NCBI GenBank assembly: GCA_012845835.1
Contig: JABAKD010000025.1
Location: 20,229,932-20,293,931, forward strand
DNA: 64,000 nucleotides
Source of the DNA: Undaria pinnatifida
Taxonomy: Eukaryota > Sar > Phaeophyceae > Laminariales > Alariaceae
Direction: 5' to 3'
Numbering within the stretch: the stretch's first letter is position 1; each line of letters starts with the position of its first letter. Positions 40,901 through 52,900 of the stretch are shown here, one piece after another. Under the pieces are notes generated by a model. That model did no database searches. It saw nothing but the letters and a program-made list of their open reading frames with translations, and was not told where the DNA came from. A program made the position numbers and the translations under genes.

Positions 40901-43900
40901 ACCTCGACAAAAGCGCGTAATGAGCGGACTCGCGGACATGCCGATGTGAAGTGTCTGTGGTTCTTGTCATGCTTGGTTGGGCTTGCAGGCGTCTAACTGC
41001 CTCTCAACACATGATGCCGACCTCCAGCGACCTCCAGCGAGCGAATCCTGTGTGGGAGGGATCGTTTACCCCTTTCCCCTTCCTTTTGTAGGTTACCTTT
41101 AGCCCGTTGCCTAAATTTCTGCGCATGAAAAAAATACATCGTCCTAGTTCTTGGTCTGGTGGGCGGCCTGTCGCCGGCCGGACCACACCTCGTTCACACA
41201 CAGGAACCGCAGAAGTGCTGCTCGTACGTATGGGTGCAGTTCTCGTAGAGCGTTTTCGAGTGCATCCGCGCCTGGCCGTTCGTCGCGAGATGGAACGGTT
41301 GCACAACCAGGCGCGGGTGCGGTCGAGAACGCTCTACAGTACGATAAACTGCCTCTGTATGTACGAACAACCATGCTTTGAGTTGGGGGTGTGTTGGGAG
41401 ATGTGGCCCGACCCACGACAGTCAGCCCACCGCCGATGACTTGACCGAACGATGGACCACGATTTTTTTTTTTTTTTTCACATTTCCGAGTGTAAAGGAG
41501 CTAAGGGACACTCTTTTACATTTTGACATTTTAGAATGTCAAGGAGACCTAATGACCCCCAACGTCCCAAACCTTGTTTCTTGGTTTTCGTCGAGTTTTT
41601 TTTGGTCTGATAGGCGGCCTGTCGTGGACCACGCCACACACCTTGCGCCCAGAAGCAACGCAGAATTGCTGCTCGTAAGAGATATGGAGGTTTTCGTATT
41701 GGTCCTCGTGTACAACGGCACCTGGCCTTGCATCGCGAGAAGGGGCGATTGCAAGACCAGGCGCGGATGCGCTCGAGAACGTTCTACGAGAACCTGCATA
41801 TGTACGAGCAGTAACGCTTTGAGTTGGGAAGGGGGTGTTGCGAGATGTGACCCTGCCCACGACAGACATATTCGACTGTCAATAGCTTGGACGAAAGGTG
41901 CGCCTAGAAAATTTCACGTTTCAAATGGAAGAGGGGCCACAATATGAGAGGGCCTCGCTCGTGAGCCAGGTTCTTTGCCATGCCGCCTCTTAATTGGAAC
42001 AGGGGCTAGGGGTGTCTGAGATCATGCCTTGCACCGGTGTTATGGTGTTGCCCTGGCAGCCTAGCGAAGGCCTAGGGTCCATAATATGGAATGTGGATGT
42101 AGGATAAAAGGGCTGCACATGTCTTTGGAGGCGTGTGCGTAGGAAAAAGGAGATGGTCAACTTGCACCATCCACGCACATCGTTCAGTTTTTCCGTGGCC
42201 GTGGAATAGTACGAAGCGCTTCTCTGAGGACACGAGTGAGTGAACGTCGTGGAGCCTGCTTAGTAGATAGACTTACATGGAGGTGGCCTTTGCCTGTATC
42301 AGGCAAAATCCCGTAAAACCGGGTTCTAATATTGCAACCGTAGTTTGTTGCAATATGAGAAAGTTGTGGCCTCACCTCCCCGCGGCCGGTGATCCCACCG
42401 TCCCTGGCCCTTTTCAGAACGGCCGAAAGCATGATCCGATGCATACTAATTCGAAGTAGATTTGCCCCGAATAGGTGGGTACAAGTTCCAAAGTTGAAAC
42501 AGTTTTTACGCCCCGGACAGATAGGATGCCTACCAAAGATCCGTACGATCTGTGTCTTTCAGGGCAGACAGATCCCTGATCTACACAGACCCCTATGGAT
42601 GATGCATATGATCTACGTCCTTCAAGGCAGACGTATCCCTGCTCTATATGATGTGCATGGCCTATAGATCATGTTGCCGGGTGCGAGCCGTACGATTTGC
42701 ATGAGTTTGCGCTTGTTTCCTGGTTTGGCTATGTGCTATACAGATCATGCGCAAGATATCATATCGACAGATATAGTATCTACCACTAGAATCAGATCCC
42801 CATTCATGGTCTATGCCTCTCAGACCAGACAAATCCCTGGTGGCTATGATCTGTATGGCCTAGATGATGTTGATGGGTGCGGGCCGAATGATATGCATGA
42901 CCTAGCGCATGTTTCCTGCGTTGGACCTGTTCTTCACGGACCTGCACATCGCATTATAACGACATCTATAGGATCTGGATGATCTATAAGTAGATGCACT
43001 ATATGATATATATGATAGATTAATCTAGATCTTGATCTGTCACACCTCGTTCACGTACACAAGCAACACAGATTTGCTGCACGTTGAAGGGATATATTGT
43101 CTTGGAGCGTTTTCGCGTGCGTCCTCATCTGGCCGTGCCTCGCGAGAAATGAGCGATTGCACGACCAGGTGCGCGGATGCACGCGAAAATGCTCGTACGA
43201 TAACCTACCTCCACCTCTAACGAGCAGCAAATCTGCTTGTCTTGCTTTTGTGAACGAGGTGTGGCCCGGCCCAAGACGGGCTAGGCTGCCCGACCAGGCC
43301 AAGAACTTGGACCGAAAGGATGATCCTTTTAACCCATTTAGAACTGCATCCCACGTTTTTGGCGACAAACTACATGGAATTAGTGTAGGATAGGATAAGG
43401 TTTGAGAAATCACGAATGTCTGGCCCAACGGCTGCTCGCCAGCTACTAGCAACAGCGCACTGTCTGTTGGCGTGTTCTACCGGTCTGACCAGCACCATCC
43501 CGTGCTGTATCCACGTGGTATTGCCACCGACGCGATTAACCAAAAACCACTTTTCCAAACGGGTTACTTACCCTCATGCTGCTAAAATATATCCCGTATC
43601 CCGCACTAATTCTAAGCAGTTTGTAAAAAAAGAACGTGCATGCAGTTAGTTCTAAAGACGTTGAGCACAAAGTGAGGGGTGAAGGGGACCTATGCCCGCG
43701 CAGCTCTCGGCTGCTGGTGTTGGGCCTCGGATCGCAAACACCCCATCCCCATCCCAGGCTCAAACTCGTATTTGTGAGGGCAGGGTGTGTTTGCTGTATA
43801 CTGATGCCTGCAGGTCGCTATAGCGGTCTCAACCCTCCCGAAAACATTCCAGAAAAAGTACCAAACGTATTACGGTTTTTAGAGGTTTTTAGGCTTGTTT

Positions 43901-46900
43901 TTGTGTTTCCGGTGTTGTACTGCTTGCGCGAAGCAATATCCCAACGGCATGATTTGTAGGGTGCACAGGGGCTCCGCTCCGCGGGCGGCGTCAGCCGCCC
44001 GCTACGCTCGCGCAATGAAGACCACAACGAAGTGTGAAGGCGGCAGGAAGAAGAGGCCATTATTTTTTTGTTGCAAGTGGCGATTTGATGATACCAACAG
44101 CTACTTTGTGCGGAGCTGATTGCGATGTGCTGTGTTCTGTGCTTGCTGGCGATGTCACGTTCTGATCGGCAGAATGGGTGTAATTGCGAAATATAAAAAA
44201 CAGGAATAGGACGGAGAAAGGACAACCAATGAATAAAGCAAGAAGACGAGGACACACGTACATACCGTTACATGCCTGGTACCTGGTGCTTCGCATAATA
44301 CTTGCTACTGGTATGTACGAAAGAAAGCACAAAGAAAGAAAACGCAGTGCAGCAACTCCCAGCATGGCACCGCACCGCACCGCAGGGCACGACACGGTGC
44401 CGCACGGCATCGCACGGCGCTGCGCTGCAGTGCTGAGCTATAGCTGAGCTGGGAGTTCATTTTGTTGTTATCCAACAACGTAGTACGTACAAAACTGGTG
44501 TACGGGTACCTGGTATGATACTTTGGATGATGCGTGGCATGTACGAAAGAGTTTGTACAGCATAGCCCGCAACACGGCACAGCACCGCACAGCACCGCAC
44601 AGTACCGCACCGCACGGCACGGCACGGCACCGCACGACGCGGCGCTGCTGAGCTGGGCTGAGCTGAGCTGAGCTAGTGAACCAACTTGAGCTCAGCTGGG
44701 ACCTGGAATGATGATACTTCGTATTCACCTCCCGCAAACAACACATAGATGGTAGTATACCCTTTAAAAAAATGGGGAAAATGCGAAGATAAAGTATGTT
44801 TACAAGGTCCCAGGTCCCATCACACTTCGAAGCAACATTTTATTTGTACTTCGCGTACTATTCTTACTAAATAAAACGCCTCCCTGCCGTAGCTTTCCTC
44901 ATTCGCGACTTGTTTTTCACGTGGCATCTCCCCCCTCCCTCCCTCCCTCCCCCTCCCCCCATCGCTCGCTCCCTTGCCCCGTTACCACCCCACCCACCCC
45001 AAACAAAACCAAACAAAACGAAACAAAACAACAAACGAACCGAACCGAACCGAACATGAACAACCAAACGGTGGGGGTGGGCTAACAACCAGATCCCTTT
45101 CGTGGCGAACCGACCGGACGTGCTGGACTCGGTGAACGCGGCCCACGAGCGGCTCCGGCTGGTAACTGTGTACCTGAACAACACGTTGAGGGAGACCCTC
45201 AACTACCGGAAGGCTGGCCTTGCCATGGCCAAAGCCTCAGAAGACCTCGCCAACTACCTCATGTGAGCAAAGAATGCTAGGAGACCCAAGGTTTGACCCC
45301 CATTGCCTTGCCGGCCCCTTCTTAACGAAATGCTATAAACTTAAGACCTTGACGCGCCCCGAAGCGACCGATCTCGACAGCAATTTTGCGCTTGAGTGGC
45401 GGTGTGAAGGCGTTCATGCGGAGGCGCTTGGGGTGGGGGGGGAGGGGGGGAGCATGGCTAAGGCCTCCAAAAATCTTATCAACTACCTCATGCGAGGGCA
45501 GCAAAGAGTGAGACCGAGGTTTGACCTCGTTGACTGCCCGCCCCCACCCCGCCCCCCCTTAGGTGCGCTGAAAGAGTGGACGCTCCGCCCCGGGCGGAGA
45601 CGAGCTCCGACGAACCACGATGGGAGAGCGGCTTATGGGGCGCGGGTGGTGATAACGGGATAGGCGGTGGTGGCGGTGGGGGGGGGTCGGCGGCGTCGGC
45701 AGCGACCACGATGGGCCGGGGGGCGGGACCGGATGGAGACCGGGAGCAGCTTTTAGGAAGCCTAGCACCGGTTCTGGTGAGTGCGGTGGCTGGTGTGTGG
45801 GGAGGGGGGAAGATGGAGGCAGAGGTGTTGGAGGGGGAGGGAGGTAGGGGGGGCGAGAAGAACGAGAAGGGAAGGGGAAGATGCATGTTGGTGTCGGCTT
45901 GGGTGGTCTTTTGTTATTTAGCATTGGGATCAGGATCGGAGGGGTATGTATCACGACGTAGGGCGCTGGCGCGATGTGTATTGGTGTCGGCTTGGGTGGT
46001 CTTTTGTTTTCTAGCGTTGGTATCAGGATCGGAGGGGTACGTAACACGAAGTAGTGGATTTAGGCCGCTGGCGCGGGGGGCTGGTCCTTGGCTTGTTTTG
46101 GGTTTTGCGGGACGAGACACGGGAAGGAACGATATCAGTAGCGCGTATTATATATTATACCGTAGTTTTCCACAATCGAAAACTCAAGTTTTCGTATTTT
46201 TTATTTTGCTCGTTTTTTTTTTGCGTGGATTGTTGTAATAGGTACAGTTTGGGCGGCTCCTTCGGGAGCAGGCGTTGGCTCAGAATATGTTCATGAGCGG
46301 ACTCCAGAAGAGCTTCGTTGAACCGATGGAGCACTACACCCGAACGGAGCACACCAAGCTGGCGGAGAACAAGAAGGCCTGGGAGGCCACAGAGGAGTTG
46401 TACGTTGCGGTGAGAGAGGCATGTTTTTGTTTTGTCTGTTGCCTCTTTTTGCTTTGTCCGTTGTACGCGTCGCCTGTTTTCTCTTTTTGTCGCTCCAGCT
46501 ACATTTATTTGTCGATCCTCTGATGGGAATGGTGCTTCTCTGTGAGAGCTTCTTTTGCTTGATTTTTTATCCCCTCCTAGTTTTATTATTTTCTGTGCAC
46601 GTATCGTCTGTTCGTTTTTTATCCTGTCATCTCCTTTTGCTTTCTTTTGTCTTTCCAAAGATGTTGTGGTTGTCGATGTCTTTAATAAATCCTGCAATTG
46701 TTATACTATCTTTTGTTTTCGCCGCGTATTTTTGTTCGTTTTAGCCCTTGACTTTTTTTTGGCATGGGTAGCGTCACAGTTGTCGTTGCCGTTTGCAGCA
46801 CGCCAATACCCAACCTATGTTGTATGTAATATAAAACAATATACGTCAGCTGTAAGTTCGATCGATTTTAATGGTCGGCACTGTTTTGCTCGCGTTTTCG

Positions 46901-49900
46901 TGCTTCCTTTGGTTTTCGTTTCCAATTTCATGTTTGTTTTATTTTGTCGCATGGACTGGGCCTTAACGGGGCGTGCCGAAACGACAACAGTCGCTCGAGA
47001 AGTACCTGCACGGGCCGGTAAAGGCAAAAAACCTCACCGATGAGTTGATCGACCAGCGCGCCGCGGAGCTGGCGAAGGCCCACCACGACGCGCAGAAGGT
47101 ACGATGCGGCGTGGGAGTGCTCTCTTTGATCGCACGAGAGGGTGTCGCTCGAGAGACACGGCCTACAGTGGTTGAAGGCTGTGTGTTGGCGCTGTTGATG
47201 GCGTCGGGGGGGGGGGGGGGGGGGGGGGGGGGCGGGTTTGTTCGCGGCTTTCGTTCTCACTGCTGACTTGCTTGCTTCCTCTTGTGCCTCCGAAAACGAC
47301 AACACAGCAACATTGGTAACTTCATCAACAATCAGCGTCGACATCAAAGCGTCAGATTTCAGCATCAACACCAAATTATCAGCAATCTGCAATCAACATC
47401 GAAAACATCATCAGTCTGCGTCAACATAACAAAATCAGCAATCAGCATCGACATCGAAAAATCAACATCCACACCAACACCAACAGCGACGGGGTCAACA
47501 CACCGACATCGACATCAGCATCGCAACGCCAACATCAACGTCAACACCGATATTCCATCACCAACATCATTTACGCCAATATTCCGAACGCTTAACGCCA
47601 ATAACGCAACGCCGATAACCCAACACCAACACCAACGATAGCATTAACGCCAACACGAACCACCACGAACTACAACGACAACCGCAGTAACCACAACAGC
47701 AACAACAAACAACCCCACCAACAACAAGGCAACCAACTAACTTTACAACCCAAACCACCAATCCAACCAATAACACCAACACAGCGCCACCAACATCAAC
47801 AGCACAACCAATCACCAATACCCCCAAAAACTCCAATTCTACCGATAACACCAACACAGCACAACCTACAACACCAACAATACTAACACAACACGACCGG
47901 CAACATCACAGCCATCACCATAAACAACACCAGGACAACCAACGCCACCAACGCCGACATCAACATCACCGCCGCCACCAAACCAACAACAACCTCCACC
48001 GCCGCCAACGCTGCCAACACCAAAACTGACGACATCACCCGATACCAACATCACCACCACCAATGTCAACACCACCCCATCCCTCTTTTTATATCCCAAC
48101 AACCACTAGACCAACATGATCACCACCCCCACCACCGACACCGCCGCGAACATTACACGGGCACATATACCTATTCCAACACCACCAACACTGACGCCAA
48201 CGCCAACGATACCAACGCCAACGATACCAACACTAACATCAACACCACCACCAACGCCTTCAATGCCACTATTAATAACACTGACACCGACACCAGCGCC
48301 ACCACCCACAAAAACAACACCAACACCTTCACCACCGCCAACACTACCACCAACAGCAACCCCAACACCACAACCAACAGCAACCCCAACACCACCAACA
48401 CCAACACCAACACCACCAACCCCACCAACACCAAAACTGCCCCCCTTTTTCCTAGCAACTAACACCAACACCAACACCTTTTTTTTTTCTCCCAACAACC
48501 ACCGCCACGACCAACAACCCAAACACAACCCAACCGCAAACACCGACACCGACACCACCAACCGCCCCCCTATCTGCACCGCCCCCCCGTTTTATCTGCC
48601 AACAACAACTACCACCGCTAACACCGACGCCAACACCAACACAACACCACCAACACCACCACCACCATCACCGACGGCGCCAACACCACCGACACCACCA
48701 CAAACACCACCTACGCCAACACCAACTCCGCCATTACCGCCACTAACACCACCAACTTTACCAACTCCACCAACGCCAACACCCGCACCAACATTAACGC
48801 CAACACCACTATTTTTTGTCTCCGGACACAACCGCGACCACGCCCAACCCCAACAACACAACACCACCACCACGGGCAACAACACACCTCAACCACTAAC
48901 ACCAACACCACCGACACCAAAACCACCAACACCAACACCAATACCAACACCAACACCAACACCAACACCAACGCCACCAACACCAACACCAACACCACCA
49001 ACACCAACACCAACACCACCAACACCACATTGAAAACAGGCGCGGTTTGGCGTGGTCCGAGCGCTGAGCGCGGCGGAAAGCAATAAGTACCTCAAGGTGG
49101 CTGACTGCGTGCTGTCCTCTGTGAACGTGATCGGATCATACTTCCGAGAATCGACGTCGCTGGTCGAGACGTACGCGCCTTACAAGGTGAGATTTTCGTG
49201 TCGCGTGTATTAAAACAAGAGAGATATTTTTGTGTCGCGTGTAATAAAGTAAGAGAGAAGGAGGCCTCACGCAGGGGATAGGGAATGGGGTTGCAGAGGG
49301 GGGGCGGAAGATGAATAGAGGAAAGGGGGGAGGTGGAAATATTAGGGAAATGGGGTCGCACTTCCGGGAATCGACGTCCGTGGGCGAGACATACGCGCCT
49401 TACGAGGTGCGCTCCTGGTGTGCAACAAACATGAGAAAACAAGGCAGTAGGGAGAAGAGGGGGGGGGGAGACGGTGGAGGGGGGGGGGTTGGAGGTGCAA
49501 ACGAAGAGAACATGAGGAAGGGGCGCGGGGGGTGGGGGGAGACGGTGGAAGGGGTGGGGTTGGGGGTGCAAACGAAGAGAACATGAGGAAGGGGTGCGGG
49601 GGGTGGGGGGGCGGGGAAGGGGTAGTTTTCTATATAAGGAGGTGGACCAGGGGGGGGGATAAGGTTGGGATAATTGAGTGCTCTAGATGTCTCTGCCTCT
49701 GTCCCTGCTTATGCCTCTCCCTCTGCCGTTTCGCGTATGTCGCTCTTGCTTTGTCGATGTTTGCATGAATGCCTCTCCGTCCGTCTCGCCCTCCCCCCCT
49801 CCCTCCCTCCCTCCCTCCCTCCCTCCCTCCCTCCCTCCCTCCCCCCTCCCCATTGCTTCGTGCGTGCATGACTCCCTGTTTCTTCTGCTCTCTTCCAACG

Positions 49901-52900
49901 CGGCAGAACGCCCTGGAGGACCAGACGGAGCGCGTGCGCGCGTCCTTGGCGTCGTCGCAGGGACCTTGGGATGTGCAAAAGGCTAACCTCGACTCGGCGA
50001 TCGCCCTGTCCAATGTCAGTCCCCCCCCTCCGCCCCATTCGACTCGCTTGCGCTACGAAAAAAGTTGATGCAGCCCTTTCTGGGACCGAGGTGAAGTGAC
50101 ATAAACAATTTGAAGTACGTCTGAAAATATAAAAAGAAAAGGTGGAGAGCATGCTGTTCTCCGCCGGCCGAGTTTTTTTCCTCGCGCTTTCGGCTGCGGG
50201 ACAAGCGAGGCGCCCCTCGGTAGATTGCGACGCGTGCCTGATCCCGGCTGAGCTCCGTGTCGCGTGCTCTGAGCATTCAGAGTCGCTGAGCTGGCTCTTT
50301 TGGCAAGGGTTTGCTTTCCGCCTCACTGAGGCGAGTGAGTGCCTTGGAAAACCCCACATTTCTTTATCTGGTACATTGTTTTGTTCTTCATATTTTTGCA
50401 TTTTTTTTTACCTTTTTCCAACTGCTAAACTATCCTATTATATTTCCATTTGTTTTGTCCCCATATCGGGAGTGCGGTGCTAAAAGGGTTAATAGCTCGC
50501 ACGGGCAAGATCTCCAGAGCAAGGGCCATACTGCCGCCCGTCTCGCTGTGCAGACCCGGCAGCAGCAGCCGCATCAGCGCACCGAGCACCTCCTCAGCAT
50601 CGGCAGCAGCAGCACACATCAGCCGTATCCGTCGAGCGTCATACCTTTTGCAACTAGCTTTTTGACACCTAGCTGAGTTCTTGTAGTGCTCGCACGTGAG
50701 AGATACTGTAGTCGCACCGGGCAAGAGCCACAGAGCAAATATCGTACTGCTGCCCTCTCCCGCCCGCTGTACAACACGACGAGTCCAATTGTTTGGTTGC
50801 CCTCTCTGCTGTCTGCTACGCAACGACAGCCACGGACGGTGCTTCTGTGTGTTATGTGTGCTTCTGTACGTGTGGAGTGCGTGCTGTCATACACACACGA
50901 GACGATCAAGAAGAGCGTTTTTTTTTCAAAGGCAGCCGCTCAGCCTCGCAGCCACAAAAAAAACGGTACACAGCAGGACAGCAGCGGTGATACAACGGCA
51001 GCCGTGCTCCACGCTCGCACCTTTGTGCCTTTTCTTTTTTTTTTTGCTCGTCACGTCTATTTTCTTCGTACTTCTTTCTTTCTCTATCTCCCTCCGTAGA
51101 CGTAACTTAGACCCAGGGTCACTTATAAGCAGGCTCTTCTCCCCCCTTCCCACTATGGCACATGCCTTCATATTTTTCGCGAGAAGGCTTCGGCCCTTTA
51201 TTCCCCCGTCGACTCGCATCGGATTACGCGCCAGTAGTCACGGTGTATATGTGTGTGGCTGGTGCACAGCAACAGGAGAGGTCGAACCACGACAACGAAC
51301 CACGACAATATTTACACGCCCAATGCAACAGCCGAACACACCTCATCGGACCTCGTACCAGGTGTACGAAGTATACAGCAGCAGCAAAAACATAAGGTTG
51401 TAGCTCATACCTGTACGTGTCATTGGAACGTCTGGGTTCCCCGTTTTCGACTTGCGCTCCCCCCGGGATGTAAAGAAAACCCCTTCCCGAAGGGGAACCT
51501 TGTCGTTTTATAAATATACGTGTTTCGTATTGGCGTTACTGCTGTGTTGTTGCTATCAGATTTCACTGCGAGAGAAACGAGGTATCCATGTATTCATGGT
51601 ATTAATACATGGTCGCTCCACCTTTGAACACATTTTGAAGTGTTTTTTGCAAAAAACATGTGTTGCGTAATGGTATCACTGCTGTGTTGCTTTTGTCAGA
51701 TGTCACTGCGAGAAAAACGAGGTGTGCCTGTTAACACGTCACCTTTGCAAGATGACGTTATCGCGCGATGCGGGGTGTTTTTTTCCGGCTTGTGATGTTT
51801 ACGTGCAGTTGATACGTGCAGTTAGTGCTGACGTTATTGCCGCTCTTCGTTTTGCAGTTTTGGATATTGCGTACCTGCCTGCGGTGATGTGCCTGTATTT
51901 TGCTACCATTAATATTGCTGTTGTAAATAATTTGTTGTACGCATGTAGAATATGGTTACAAGTTCCCCCTTTGGGATGAGGTTTCTTTGATATTCCGAGG
52001 GCGTCGCAAATAGAAAAAGGGGGAACACGTTCCGATGAGATGCTCAGGTATGAGCTACACAGTACTGCTTTTGCCGCTGTGTGCTTCGTATGTCGTTTAT
52101 GAGGTCCGACGATGTGTGTCTGGCTGTTGCATCGGGTGTGTTAAAACTGTCGTGGTTCGACCTCTCCTGCTGCTGTGCACCAGCCAGACACACGTACACC
52201 GTGGCTACAGGCTCAAAGTCGAGAGCTTGGAGCACGGCTGTCGTTGTATCGCTACTGCTGTATTGCTGTGTGACGATTTTGTGGCTGCGATGCTGACCGG
52301 CTGCTTTTGCCTTGTAAATAAGAAAATCGCCGCCCTTCGTTATCGTCTTGTGTGCCTATGACAGCACACACTCCGCGTTCAGAAGCACACGTACATACAC
52401 ACACAGACCCACGGTCCATGGCTGTCACTAAAGAGTGCTGCTGCTGCGTAGCAGACAGCAGATAAGACGAAAACAGTGTGACTGATGATATTGTACAGCG
52501 TGCGGGAGAGCGGAACAAAAAGAGGGGAGCGGGCTATTCAAGAATATCCGAAGATTGTGGGGTTTCCATGCGCCTGCTCGTCTCAGCGAAGGGGAGCGCA
52601 ACCCCTTGACACAAAGAGCCAGTTCAGCGACGTTGAATGCTCAGAGCACCGGCCACGGAGCTCGGCTGGGATCCAGACATGCGTCGTCATGTACCCACGG
52701 CCCCCTTGCTTGCCCCACAGCCGAAAGTGCTACAAAAAAAAACATCGACCGACGAACACCATATACAAGGGGGAGAATTTTTTTTCGTAATTTACATCTG
52801 TACACATTTCTCTACTGGTTTATTACTAGGATAAGAACGAAATACCAGGTGGGTATGTTAGTTTCAGGTTTTGTCCCCCCTCCATACGGGTTATATTGGA

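Noticed and set aside
48116-49033. Pro/Thr-rich open frame of about 300 codons
   Set aside because: Low-complexity CCAACA repeats in an intron; open because the repeat lacks stop codons, and exons 5 and 6 join in phase without it.
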